Shown here one piece after another: positions 46,162-59,124 of a stretch of DNA of 64,000 nt (positions are counted from its first letter, which is position 1; each line of letters opens with the position of its first letter). The DNA lies in contig NW_020825298.1 of the NCBI RefSeq assembly GCF_003286085.1, positions 5,952,001-6,016,000 of the forward strand, in the 5' to 3' direction. The notes below the pieces were generated by a model, which searched no databases, was not told the DNA's origin, and was given only the letters and a program-made list of their open reading frames with translations. Source of the DNA: Drosophila persimilis (lineage: Eukaryota; Arthropoda; Insecta; Diptera; Drosophilidae). The position numbers were made by a program, and so were the translations under genes.

Positions 46162-49100
46162 TGGCAAAGATGGCATCGGGAGATCTTTCGCTGACCAGCA
46201 CGAGCAGTCAAGAGGGTGAGTGGGTCCCTTGGTAAAGATTTCTATAGCTGTATTCTTGGTTTTTCCCGCAGAAGAAAGCTCAGAGTATGTGGGCTATGAC
46301 AACACACTCCGTCCGCCGTCCAACTCCAGCGGCAGCACCACGGCCGCCAATATGGCCAACAACAACGGCCCCACCAAGGACGTCAACATCAACAGCACAG
46401 CCATTGTGGGGGTGTCCGGCAGCGGGCACGGGAACGGAAAGAAGTACGAGCTGCTGCAGTCGCAGTACGAGGTGGCGGTACGGGAGCTGAGTACGCTACG
46501 GCAGCAGCACTCGCACACGAAGCGGCGCTGCGAGGAGCTGGCCACCGACCTCAATCTCTACCAGGAGCACTACGTGGCGGATAGCAAGAAGTTCACGGAC
46601 ATGGTGGAGGAGAGTGCGCGGCTCAAGCGCAAGCTGATCCTGCTGGAGAACCAGAGCCAGCAGAGCCAGAGCCAGAACCAGAACCAAAACCAGAATGGCA
46701 GCGCACCTGGAGCGTCTCAGGGTGCGGGCGGCAATCCGTATTACTTCGGGAAAGCGTCCTCCTGCGATGGCAGCTGCAGCGACAAGCTGGCGGAGCTGAA
46801 GAAGGAGCGCAGCATGCTGGTGGTGGAACGGGAGAAGTACAAGAAGTCGTACATTGAGCTGGAGAAGGAGCGTAACTACTATCGGGAGCGCGGCGATGAG
46901 AACCAGACGCTGAAGGTGCTGCTGTCCAAGGAGACGAAGAACGTGGTCTCGCTCACCGAGGAGCTGAACCAGCTGCTCTCCGAGAAGGATAACGTGCTGC
47001 AGGAGACCCAGAAGATGTCCGACGACCTGGTGCTGGCCAACAAGGAGATCGAGCGTCTCAAGAAGGACGAGCAGCTGTGCCGCACCGAGATCAAGGCGCT
47101 GCAGCTGGCCAACGCCGAGCTGAAGAAGCGCGATCTGCTCAAGTCGCGTGAGAGCTCCTGGTCGAAGGAGTTCTCCTCCAGCAGCAAGGAGGACAGCAAG
47201 GAGCTGGAGAAGCTGCGCAAGAGCCTGGAGAAAGCCCTCTCCGAAGTGGATCGGGCCGGTCAGGACGCCGATGAGGCGAAGCGGGTGCGCGACTGGGCGA
47301 TCTCGCAGCGCGAGAAGATCGTCCAGGAGCGCGACTCCGTGAAGACGCTCTGTGATAAGATGCGCCACGAGCGCGACAAGGCCATCTCCGACTCGCTGAT
47401 GGCCATCCGCGACAGCGAGAAGATCAAGAAGCAGAAGGACGAGGCCCAGAAGAAAATCGACCTGCTGAAGGAGCAGCTGGAGAACCAGAACCTCGACAAT
47501 TCCTCGCGCCGCAGCTTCCGCCTGAGCAGCTACGAGGGCGAGGACCTGCTCGAGATCGAGCTCTCCAACTATGACCATGCCGTCGATCTGGGCATCATCC
47601 TGGACGACAGCAACAAGCGGAAGCTCGTATGCGGCGTCACCAAGAGCTCGCCCGCCTTCGGCAAGCTCAAGATTAACGACGTTATCTGCAAGGTGAACAA
47701 CATGGACTGTCAGTCCCTCTCCCGCCGCATGGTGCTCGACGAGATCCGCGCTTGTGCCCCGCGCAGCCTGCTACTCGTCTCCCGCACGCGCCACAGCAAG
47801 CGGCACCCGTACTCCGTGCAGCTGAAGACCCGCGACCGGGACACCCTGCACGGCCTGCAGCTGGACATGGGCGTGTTCATAGCCAAGATCGAGCAGAACT
47901 CGCTGGCCTTCTACGAGCCAGAGCTGGATGTGGGCGACCGCGTGCTGAGCATCAACAACAAGTCCATGGACTCGGTGCAGACCATCGAGGAGGTGATGCA
48001 GCTGCTCAACGACTCGCGCAGCGACAGCCTCAACATATTTGCCCTCAAGTACGTGCAGGATCAGATGCAGGTGCAGCAGGGCGGCGAGGGCCACTGCCGC
48101 ATGACCACATCCTCGGCTCAGACCGACTCCATAGACTCCATGCAGCAGCTGAGTGGTGGCGGTGGCGGTGGAGGTGGGGGTGGTGGTGTGACCAGTGCCA
48201 GCGGCGGTAGTGCCACCAAACATCCTTCGAAATTCGCAGACTTTTTCCTGCGAAAGCTTAAGTTCAGCAAGCCGGGCACACCGGACGATAACTTCGAGCA
48301 GGAGCACGATGATGCCATCGCCGCACTGGACTCGGTGCTCAGCGAGAACAGCTCGGAGAAGAGCAAGGAGAATCTCTTCAATCGCAAGAAGCGCACCAAG
48401 AAGGAGAAGGAGGCGGCCGCCAAGAGCATGGGCACCTGGCCGCGGGCCAGCATCTCGCACGACAATCCCACGGGCACCATCGGCCAACGGGGCGGCGAGA
48501 AGAAGCGCGCCCTCATGTCCCTCTTCACCGCCGGTCCCATTAACGTGGACAAGGACGATGATGTGGATGTCCATGCGGATGCTGTGGTGGGTCATGCGGC
48601 GCTCGACAAGCCGCTGCAGCAGCAGCTGCAGGATCTGCCGCCCCCACTCCCGCCACAGCTGTCCAAGCCGCTGGCGCACATCCGGAATGCCAATGGCAGC
48701 GCCATCAAATCGCATCCGAACCGCAACTCCAATCCCGTGAGCTCTGGGCCCTCGGCTCTGTTTCCTCCCTCCGTTGGGGGAGTGGGCGGCATGCCGGGGC
48801 ATCCTGGGTATCCCTCTCATCCCCGCCACTCGCTCTACGGCGGCACCATTTCCGCCGCGGAGGAACCCCAGAAGCCGCTGCAGCGTGCCGCTCCCCTTAT
48901 GGGAGCCAATGCCCGGGTGAAGATGCCATCGCAGGACCGCTACGGAGCCCGGCCGCACAGCAACCATCGCTTCTCGCTAAACATCACGCCCAGCGGGGAC
49001 TTCTACCAGCCCAAGACGAGCGGCCAGCAGGCGCAGCAGCAGGTTATGAACCCCAGTGCCGGCGGAGGAGGCATGGGCATGGGAATGGGCATGGGGATGG

Positions 49101-52100
49101 GTATGGGATCCGGGACTGGGACTGGACCTGGGCCGGCGGCAGGGGAGTTTCCCGTGCGAAAGCAGCAGATCTTCGATGTGTTCCATCCGCCGCCTCTGCC
49201 CAAGACTAGTGCCAGCTCCAGCTCCAACTCCAATGCCGTCTTCATGCCCCTGAATCCGTCGCGAAGTGGCATGCCCTTGCATCCAGCCGGAAGCCAGCCG
49301 GCGGACGTGATTTCACTCAAGTCGCAGAACTCCATCGAGTCGATACTGTCCGCCAAAAGTCCGCCCATTAGCGAGTACAGCGTTTATCCGAAACGGCATG
49401 TGCCCATGCCGCAGGCGGTCAAGCACGTGCCCAAGTATCCCAGCGACAGCGAGAGCATTGGCTCTGGCATCCTCGGGATCGGCACGGGCATCTACTCGCA
49501 GCAGGCCAGCCACATCTCGGGCAACCGACACACGCAGCTCTTTCCCACGTTCGCGCCCAGCGTCCAGGTTCTGCGCAACACGCGTCGCTCCAGTCCACTG
49601 ACGCTGCCATCGCCGCCGCCACAGCCCCTGGCCACGGTGGCCCAGCATGACAGCAGCAGTGCCATTGGCATACCCACAGACCTGGACTACCCGCATCCGC
49701 AGCAGCATCAGCATCATCATCAGCAGCAGCAGCAGCAGCAACAACAACAGCACATGAATCCCCATCCACTGCCCCATGCGCTGCCGCCGTACCTGGACTA
49801 CGGCCACCCAAGCCATCCCAGTCATGGCCCGTATCCGTATATGGGCGTTGGCGGAGGGGGTGGTGTCATCTACGAGGGCGGGACCTTCCCTCGGAAGAAG
49901 GACAACCAGAGACTGCGCATACCGTCCAACCCGAGCGTCGCCAGCAAGAGCAGCAGCATGGTGAAGAACAGCTCGGGCTCCATCGACCATCATTATGTCA
50001 CAAGCATGGCTCCGGCCTCGTCGGCCTCCTCCTCGGACCGGGCGCCCGTCTCTCTGATGAGCACGGCCATCCATGCCAGCTTCGGGGTGAGCGTGCCCGG
50101 AGGGGGGGCGGCGAACGGGGGAGCAGGCGGCGGCGGAAGTGGCCGTGGCTCGCCCATGCCTCAGGTGCATGTGGAGGTGCTCAGCCATGGGGCTGGGAGC
50201 GGCAGCAAACGGAGCTCCAATGTGCCTGCGGATTTTCTCTGCCCTGGAGACCTTAGAAGAGTCACCATCGACAAGCGCGACAAGTCGCTCGGTATCACCA
50301 TTCAGTGCAACAACAACGGGGGCGGCATCTTCGTGTCGACCGTGGCTGACAAGAGTACCGCGATGCGTGCCGGTCTCCAGGTGGGCGATCAACTCTTGGA
50401 AGTGTGCGGCATCAATATGCGGGCGGCCACGCAGGAGATTGCGGCCAATGTGCTGCGGCAGTGCGGCGACTCCTTCACCATGCTTGTCCAGTACAATCCG
50501 GAGAGTAAGCAGATCGAGGCGGCAGTCTCAATCACACCCAATCTGACCCAATCTCTCCCTTTGCAGAGTTCCCTTCGATGGAGTACGAGATGGGCACGCA
50601 CAATCTGGAACCAGAATCTCCCCTCAATCACTCGGGCTCGCCCACGCCGCGAAACTCGCCGCGTCCACCGGCCCGCAATGTCCTGGCTCCGCTGCCACTG
50701 CAGCCGCTCACCCTCCTGCCGTCGGCGGCGGTGTCGTCTGGTGGCTCGCGAGCCCCGCTCTCCCACCAGTCCATCAAGGATCAGAGCTTCACCGACAGCC
50801 TGGAGAACCAGTCGGACATCAGCAGCAGCCAGGACATGCCCTCGTCGGCGGCCACCACAACGACGACCACAGCCTCGGCCACCTCGACCGTCTACGATGA
50901 GGACCCCAAGCCGGCATTGCCGCCGCCTCCCGTCTCCGTTCCAGCAGAGAGTACGTAGAGTCACTCCTATTCCTGTTTGACTAACCCATCAGGAAGCGTT
51001 TTCGGCTGCAAAATGTGTCGGGTTTTCGAAGCTTCACTGATTTCATCAGCCTTGAAAATGTCTGGAGCCTGGAGTTCCTTGGGTTTTGCCGATGTGCACG
51101 TTCTCTCACTCGACTCTCAAACTCAACTTATGTCTACTAGGCACTACGCTCCTCTTTGAGTGAGTCTCACGTGCACAGCAATAGAACAGGCAAGGGACAA
51201 GAATAACGGCCAGCGACACATAAGAGTACGACTGGGAAATACACAGCTATTAGAAGGATTCAGTTCCTGCACAGCCAACAAGTTCACTGAGTATTAGAAG
51301 CTTACGATCCGACATGTTGTGCGTGGGAGGTTCAGGGAATCCAGAGTCAAGATCTTCAAGATCTACAACTTACAAACACCCAATCCGTATTATATGTGAT
51401 ACTAATTTGGGTTCTTGTTCTTGCAGCTCTGCGGTACGTGACGCTGCACATGGACAAATCGAAGAACCTGGGCATCAAGCTGTTTGGCGGCAACAAGGTG
51501 GGCATATATGTGCACGACGTGGCGCCCGGCTCGCCCTCGGACCATGCCGGCATACGCAAGGGCGATCAGATTCTCGAGTACAATGGCGTAGACCTGAGCG
51601 GAGTCACCGCCGAGCAGGCGGCCAACGAGATCTCCAAGCTCACGGACACCGTCACCATGCTGGTGCAGAACAAGCTGCACAGTAAGCACTCCTCCACTCA
51701 ACTGTGTGACCCCCTTATTAACTCCCATTTTCTTATCCGCGCAGCACTTAAGCAAATAAAAGACGAGCCGGGTGATTCGTTCTACATACGCGTAGGGTTT
51801 GATCGGATCGGAGAGCTGAACGAGGACGATTTGCGCTTTGTGAAGGATGAGGTGCTGTATGTGGACAATACGGTTTTCAATGGCACCTTTGGTCTGTGGA
51901 GAGCCTGGAAGCTGGACGCCATGGGGCATCGCAAGGAGTGCGGCATCATACCCAGTCAAATGAAGTGCGTAGCCGATTATCGCTGATTAATATCTTCCAT
52001 AACTATATGTATGCCATCGGTATTGTCTTGCAGGGTGGAAGAGGAGCTGCGCTCGGGCGAGGTGGTCGACTGTGATACGGGTACCGCGCGACGCGGCAGC

Positions 52101-53008
52101 ACCTCAGCTCGGCGTTCGTTTTTTCGTCGCAAGAAGAACCAGCGCAGCTCGTCCCGCGACTCCACGGAGATTGCCAGCTTCAGCAATACGCAGCTTAGCT
52201 TCTTTCCGGACCTAGGTCTGCTCAACGACGATGGCGGGGCCCTGAGCTATCAGCGTGTGGAGCTCTTGGACTGTAAGTTGTCTTTCCACCTCTTAAAGGG
52301 GATCTAATATTGACTTCATGTCACGTAGCGCCCACACGTCGTCCTGTACTGATCATTGGACCGTTGTCCGAGTGCCTGATGGATCGCCTCACCATTGACT
52401 TTTCCAACTTGTTCAAACTGTGCGAGGTGACGGCCATGGACTGCTCGCAGGAGGCCATGGAGGAGGGTCTCAAGGAGAACATCTTCGTGGACTATCGCCG
52501 GCGGGGCAACAAGTTCGAGTGCACCACCGTGGAGGCCATCAGCAATGCCTGCAAGAATGTAAGTGGACAACCCATAATTTTTCGGTTAGCTTTTGTAATG
52601 CTAGAGTTCTTCCCTTAGGATCGACGTCACTGCATCCTGGATGTGTCGATCTCGGCCGTTGAGCGGCTCCAGCGGCTGCAGATCTATCCGATTGTCCTTC
52701 TGCTGCGCTTCAAGTCCGCCAAGCAAATCCGCGATATCCGTGATTTTGGCACTGACAAAATCTCGGCCAAGGCGGCCAAGGAGATGTACGAGCGGGCCAT
52801 GAAGCTAGAGACTGACTACAAGCAGTACATATCAGGTGGGATTCCAGTGTGTGTTCTTGCCTCCCCAACTTTGTGTGACTCTTGTTTGTTGTTGTTTCTT
52901 GCAGCCGTCATACCCGGCGTGAGCATCAAGCACATGTGCACTCAGATCAAGGATGCTGTCGACAAGGAGCAAGACAAGCTGCTCTGGGTGCCCGTCTCGA
53001 GTGGCTGA
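46161..53008 (+). CDS. Dlg5: Discs large 5, MAGUK-like scaffold (coiled coil, 4 PDZ, SH3, GK)
   Basis: Coding exons 46161-46215, 46272-50504, 50567-50950, 51427-51681, 51745-51964, 52034-52272, 52329-52558, 52619-52835 and 52905-53008 join in phase to 1978 aa. Regions: coiled coils at about residues 75-145 and 190-420; PDZ1 about 445-529; PDZ2 about 532-613; a long disordered linker (about 620-1340) with poly-Gly, GM repeats and a His/Gln run; PDZ3 about 1348-1429; PDZ4 about 1559-1643; SH3 about 1655-1717; guanylate kinase-like domain about 1796-1978. This order is diagnostic of Dlg5. Dlg5 links cadherin complexes, polarity and vesicle delivery at epithelial membranes. The GK domain lacks an obvious ATP-binding P-loop (it reads IIGPLSECL), so it should act as a binding module. 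A second possible start lies at codon 4. It is preceded by an overlapping uORF. Confidence 0.96.
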
Positions 53009-54208
53009 TGCCAGCACGGATTTCACACATAGTTTCCTAGATTTAGTTTACGCTAAGTGCCCGAGCCTAGTATTTTGCAATGCGTATCAATATTATCAAG
53101 TTTGTATTCGTTTCGTTCAACGCAGAGTATTCTATGGGCGTCCGTCGATTTTCAACTGCAGCAAGGATGTTGCTGCATTTTAGGGCGCGGTATTTCTACT
53201 TGTTTCTTGTCTCCGTCAATTAATTTATGTACTATATCTATTTCTAGTTCGTTAGCTGTAGCCAAGTATGTTCTTTATGTTTGGTCTGTCTGTAAAGTTA
53301 TCTCCCTCTCTCTCTCTCTGAATCGGAAGGGGGTTGTCCACAATTTATATATCATGCTATTTATATAACTGGAAGGAAGTCTGCAAGGCGTCCAAACTAC
53401 ATATGCAATCAAATTATTATTATGTATTTGTAAGTACATAAACCTTTATCCTATACACCTATGGACCAATCAAGTGGCAATAGAGAGTTTTGGCTTTAAC
53501 CCGTTCAACTGTTCAACTGTTTAACTGTGTATATTAAATAGTCCCCCCTACCCCCCCTCTAATCGAATGCGAAATATTTCGAGCTTTACTACTTACCTGT
53601 CGTGTGTGCCTCTGTCGATCCTGACAATCAGAACAGTCGGCTGCTAGTTGTGCAACATTAAAAGTTTTATTCGATGAACAATGTTATTGGTATGGATTGA
53701 TTGATTGATTGATTGATTGGGTGTTTACAAAATGACAAACAAAATAAAAACGCTATCACTAGCCGTAGGTGGTAATCGGTTAAGCTGTAATGAATTCAAA
53801 TGATTGAAAAGAAACCAACCCTTTCTACACATAAATACAATTTATATAAATCTAATTTATCATACCCATATGTATGCCTTAAACATTATAGATTATGTAT
53901 ATATATATTTATATATATATATATATCAACGTATTAAATACATTAAAGTCTATTTTATATATACATACGTAAGCATTCTACATATACAATCTATATATGA
54001 TCGATCGCATACATTTTTGCAATAAATATTTTTCCAAAATGCCTCCGCTTCTTGCTCTATGTTCTAGAAAATGTTATGGCCACTGCTTTGATATATTCCC
54101 AATCAGTATATGGTTAGAATTATTGGTAACTTAACCTAAAGAGATATATATTTTACGAGTATAAATAAGTAAATTAAATACCATCGGACACGGCTCGAGG
54201 GCCGCGAT
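53009..54208 (+). other. Dlg5 3' UTR and intergenic DNA
   Basis: No coding exon is seen. Candidate poly(A) hexamers on the plus strand include AATAAA at about 53741 and 54021. There is a GATT run (53697-53719) and a TATATA-rich block (53897-53927). Which hexamer ends Dlg5 cannot be told by eye. Confidence 0.5.
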
Positions 54209-54358
54209 ATGTTCAAAAAGTATTTCAAGGTACATTCGCTCTTCAAATTGTTGGCTATATCGGGCATTATGTCGGCCTATATTTACAAAGACATAATGCC
54301 ACGCTTAAACGATAGTCTTAATGCTATTATTATGCTAATAAAATGGGGGTTAATGTAG
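54209..54358 (+). CDS. Possible small membrane protein (49 aa smORF)
   Basis: The ORF starts MFKKYFKVHSLFKLLAISGI and ends LIKWGLM. It has a basic N-terminus, a hydrophobic segment (about residues 11-27) and a second amphipathic stretch (about 36-49). It lacks the look of random AT-rich translation, but length alone proves nothing. It sits between the converging Dlg5 and Spaetzle-like genes, preceded by an in-frame stop and GCGATATG (moderate start context). If real, a mitochondrial or ER membrane micropeptide would be the guess. Conservation in other flies would decide. Confidence 0.35.
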   Translation: MFKKYFKVHSLFKLLAISGIMSAYIYKDIMPRLNDSLNAIIMLIKWGLM

Positions 54359-54485
54359 CTCTTAGACTAGATAGAAAGTGAGACTGAAAGATCTTGCGGG
54401 GATGCTCTATATATATGTATCTATAAACCTATTCATCTACTGTACATTTTATGGATCTACTGTTTGCAGATTCCATCTCCAAGAA

Positions 54486-56375
54486 CTACCCCTCGAAGAA
54501 GTCGAAATCATCGCGTGGTCTATACCACTCCTCGGTGGCATGGTCGTAGATGGCTCGCTGCACCTCCGCCTCTGCGGCTTCTATGGGGTCCGACCTCAGG
54601 TCCATCCGCTCCTGCGGTGCATCGAAGCTACTGTCGGAGCGCGGACTGCGGGAGGTGGCGCGGAACTCCATGGGTATGTTGTAGCACTTGCAGATGCAGC
54701 TGGAGGGGAATCGGAACCAGTCGGAGAATATGCCGCGGCACTCGTTGTGCGGGTCGTAGGCGAGCAGACGGTGGAGGCGGTACTGCTGCTCGCAACGGCA
54801 TCCATCCCGGCAGAACATCTGCTTGAACTCCTGGGTGCACTTCTCCCAATGGACGTACTGCTCGAACGGATACAGATTGAGCAGGGCCAGGACCTCGCCG
54901 CGTGTGTTGTTCGCCCAGAAGGGGGCCACCACCTCATCCTTCACCGGACAGGCATTGCTAATGAATGGAATTAAATTAGAGAGAGGGATTAGCTTCATTC
55001 CAGAGTAGACTTATGATTGGACCTACACTCCGCGCATGTTGCTGCTCACCGCCACCGGCTCCTGCTTCATGGCATCCTGGAAGAGTTGACTTTCACGCAC
55101 CAGTCCCGCTTTTGTTGCGGCTCCTGCCTGAGCTGGAAAAAGACCTGGACCTTGACCAGGACCTTGACCTGGACCTTGACCTGAACCTTGACTTGGACCT
55201 TGACCTGGACCTTGACCTGGACCTTGACCTGGACCTGCAGCTGGCGTTGGCGCTGATGTGGTGCTTGTGGTCAGTGGCCTACGCTGCTTTTCCGGACTGA
55301 AGCCCGTCGACGAGCCCGAAAAGAGGGCGGCAAAGCTGACGGGCGTGGTCACTGAAGGAGAGATCGCAGGCGAGGATTTGGTCGCATTTCGTCGGATCAG
55401 CACAGTGGCAGTGGTGGTTGGAGCCGCTGTGGTTGTCGTCGTGGGAACTGCCCTCAGAGTGGCCGATATGGTGGAGGGCTCTGCTGGCTTTCTTCTGCGA
55501 CTGGCCGTGGCCGATGAGCTCTTGTTGGGTCCTGCGGTTGGCCTGAGAGTCGTGGGTGTCGGTGGATCCGCCTTCACCTCGCTGCTGAGATTCCGCAATC
55601 CCAACTGAGGCGAGTCGATGATTTGGATGTTGTCTCCAGTGCCTGCACTGCCTGGCGACGGCGTGGTGCTGGTGGTCGTTGAGGTCGCAACCTCGTAGAC
55701 ACTATTCGAGTCGGGGTTTGGAACTACTGCGGGATTCTCAGAAGGTGGAGCAGCTGTTGTGCTCGTACTGGATGAAATCGAAGAGGATGTGGGGGCAGAT
55801 GTGGTTGTGGTCGAGGTGGATGCTCTGTCGGTGGTACTGGTGGTGGGTGGAGCCTCCGTTGTTGTCGTTCCCCTTGTAGTCGTGGTCGTAGTCGTGGAAA
55901 CGGGTCGGAAGTGCGGCTCCATGAGCACATCATTCCCTTTGTAGCTCACAAAGTCGTCCCGATCACGATCACGATCCCGATCGCGACCATGCATCAGATA
56001 CTTGGCACTGCGACGTCCTCCGTCCTTACTATATCGCTCCGCCGCGTCCTCCATATCATCCTCATCCACCTCGTTGTTCTGGATCTCATCGCGCAGTATG
56101 GAGATGTGTCGCACATCCCCGTACATGCGCTTCATCAGTCCCTGGTTCTCATGCACGAACCGACGGACTGCATGCCAGGGATATGCGGTTCCGGGCAGGT
56201 GGCAGAAGGCCTGCTTCCCCAGATCGCAGGGAATGGCCGCCAGCATTTGGGCCCTGCCGCGACGCGACATCTTGCCATTGGGAGTGCAAGAGTTGGCCGA
56301 GTCGAAGCCGAATCCTGTGGCGACAATGGGAAGGGCCACCATTACGATCAGCAATAGACAGAGGATGGCATCGTC
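54486..56375 (-). CDS. spz4: Spaetzle-family cystine-knot ligand, probably spz4 (first exon missing)
   Basis: Two coding exons on the minus strand, 56375-55027 and 54957-54486, join in phase (donor GTAGGT) to 607 codons including the stop; the N-terminus lies in an unseen upstream exon. The first part completes a signal peptide ([21 protein letters not shown]). A conserved segment ([30 protein letters not shown]) follows, then a long Thr/Pro-rich and GPGQ-repeat linker. The C-terminal cystine knot has [24 protein letters not shown] and CICKC, the Spaetzle signature. Family members are secreted precursors that are cleaved to activate Toll-type receptors. Length and the N-terminal segment fit spz4 best; spz3 is the alternative. 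The family is secure, the paralogue less so. Confidence 0.85.
55138..55240. repeat. spz4: 12-bp tandem repeat inside the Spaetzle-like coding exon
   Basis: About eight copies of an ACCTGGACCTTG unit encode GPGQ repeats (with S variants) in the linker between the conserved N-terminal segment and the cystine knot. A 12-bp period keeps the frame, so copy number can vary between strains without harm. Confidence 0.9.
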
Positions 56376-59088
56376 CTGTAATTGTGGAACATTTTACAAG
56401 AAAATGAATAAAAACTCTTTAATGTTACACTGAAAATGTATAGCAAAGTTTTTTGGATTTCAGATCGCCTTTATATCGATATCTTCAATATCTAACGTCT
56501 TTTTATAGTTATTTCTGCGAATAACGCCTAGAAATAAGTGAATTAATTCATTCAATCCTAGAATTGAATCCATATTTGATACATTCCATTGGTTTTGAAT
56601 GCTCTGTTCAAAAAGTGTTGTGCATATATGAAAATTTCTGAGAAGATACCCCTACAATGATATCCCACAGCTGTGCTCAGGCTTTTACATTCTGAAAACT
56701 TTTCTGAAGCCTTTTCCATGATGATTTCAAATTTGTTTGCTTTTGGATGGCCCAAACGATGCATCTGCTTGGCTGAAGAGGAAATCTTAATTGAATTGGG
56801 AATCGAGTGGATGTCGCTGATAAGCAAATGGCGTGACGCTAAAACTCTCTTTTTATTGGCCTGGGAAGTGGGAGAATGCCAGGGATTGGAGTCGAATGGG
56901 GGCTCAGTGCACCTGGCTCTCACTCGGGGCAAACAAATTGTCTCTGTCTGCCGTGACGCCGTGACGAGGCAGAGAGTCACTTCCAGAGCCGGTAGAAAAT
57001 CAAATTTTACTTTCACGCAAAGCCAACTCGGGACAATCACAAGTCATAAAGATGATCGATGTGCATTTGCATGCCACTGCAACGGGCAACCGACAGACTG
57101 CATCTGGAGAGATAGATAGTTAGAGAGGGGCAGAGGGAGAGAGCGAGCGACTGGTTGCACCAACAAAGCGAGCGAGTGAGTGGCCACCGGGCAACCGGGC
57201 AACCGGCAACCGGCGGAAGACGACCGACAGCTGGCCGGCCACTGCTGGCAGCCGGCAAAGTGAAATGCAAAGAGCAATCAAAAGCGAAATGGGTTACCCA
57301 AGTAAAAGTAAATTGCGGCACAGGCCGTCGCGTTGCCTGTACAAGTCCAACCGCAACGCCGCAAAGCCGCAACGTCGCGACGATGGAAAAGCCCAGGCAT
57401 TTCCCCCTGCTGGCTGTGGAGGCCCTTTCAACTTTCCTTTTCGGTTGCACAATTGTTGGCAACGGTTCAGTCCTCGTTGGCCAGAGCCACAGCCAAAGCC
57501 ACAGCCAAAGCCGCTTTATATAGCAGAAATATGTAGGGACCAGGCTTGTCTCTCTCTCTGTCTCTGGGGGAACCGGTTCGTGGCCCAAAAATTGATATGC
57601 ATTCAGTTATCGCCTATGCCCGGACTCGCATTCGTACTGGTATATATTATATGCCGCATATTGTATGTGAGTATCGATAGCCAATGATTCACTCGCCCTG
57701 CCGAAAAGAAAGTGTTCGGCTCCCTTGTGGCTTTCTTGGCGGATGTGGATCGATCCCAAAGTGCGAACTTAACACGCTTAAACACCACGCGATTGGGTTA
57801 TGTCATCTGTCATCAGTCCTCCCGGGGTTTGGGGAAAATTCCAGCCTCCTGATTAGCATATATAAACACTTGACATTGGGTCAACACGATTGGTTTGGGT
57901 TGGGTTGAATCTATTTCGTAACAGTTTTCTGAACATTCGTTTCTTTGTTGAAGGGAACCATTAATGGGGAAACAGTTTCAGTTTTATTTGGGGCCAATTC
58001 GTTGTTGTTTTTATGGGACATAACAAGAAATCTACTCATAGTGAATACACTGTAGTGGCAGATCACCAAACTAGTCCTTTGGGATCGACACCAGAGTACA
58101 AAGTGAGCAATAAGGGACAGCCCTTCGATTGGGATTATTCTTCCCAGATTGTGATTCAATAAACCGATCATCTATTGTAATTCTAATGGCATGTCACAGC
58201 CTGTCTGGGAAAAGCAATATGAATGGCAGACTAATATTCGCATTCCTTCCCACAATTTGGGGCAAATACTTATAATGAACTTCTTTAGAGAACCACTTCA
58301 ATCAAGTGATTTGCAGTACCTCCTCCACTTTGGGCAATTATAATGAGAAAGTGATCTGATCCAGTGATGATTGGATTATCGGGGATGAGACCGCAAGATG
58401 GGTGCGAAGCAAATGGCTTTGGCTCTGGCTCTGGCTCTCTTTCGAACTAATTTGTGTTGAAAATCGAATCAGGTCAAACCGACAAAGACAAATGCGAGTG
58501 CCGCCGTTGCCAGACCGCAAGATGATGAAGCCGAAGCCTGAAATGGAAAGCAGAATTACTTTCGCTTTGTTTGGCCAGGGTATCTGCGATCGGTGGTAGC
58601 ATTATCGTAGTGTCGATTGTCATGTGCAGCAAGACAATTAAACCGAATCTCATGCAGCCGCGGGTGAGGCGACTCGAGTCGAGTCGAGTCGAGTGGAGTG
58701 GAGTGGAGTCGAAACGGGTCCATAGATCTATGGCTATGGCTATGGCTATGGCTATTCATTAACATTGTCATATTTCTTGGAAGCGGCATTGGCCAGAGGA
58801 GGCCAGAAGGAAATTGGAGCAAGTGCTGCTGCTGTGGCTGCTTCTGTGGCTGTCAGCAGTCCGAGTCGGTGAAACAAATCAATATGTCCAATCAGCCGTG
58901 AGAGCTCGCCAGTGCAGCATCAGTGCAGCAGTGCAAATGGGCATTAAGTCAACTCGCATCGAGGAAGACATTTGTCAATCGGAGACGCTGATGCCGAGCT
59001 GTCGCCAGAGAAATGTATTGCAACACTTTAATGTGTCAGCGACTTTCTACGAAAACCAACCAGATGGGGAGGACAAGGCAGCATCAAT

Positions 59089-59124
<36 letters not shown>

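Noticed and set aside
46496..47578. 360-codon Leu-rich frame antisense to Dlg5
   Set aside because: It is the reverse translation of the CTG/GAG-rich coiled coil; the composition is an artefact.
50505..50980. Continuation of the Dlg5 frame past 50504 to a stop at about 50980
   Set aside because: It reads through a 62-nt intron (GTAAGC...TTTGCAG) and then through exon 4 in the wrong frame. The spliced join restores a sensible sequence and correct phase.
56558..57040. 160-codon open frame on the minus strand upstream of the Spaetzle-like gene
   Set aside because: There are no splice context or domain hints, and the composition is like surrounding non-coding DNA. It is not the missing first exon, since it has no phase-0 donor leading to 56375.
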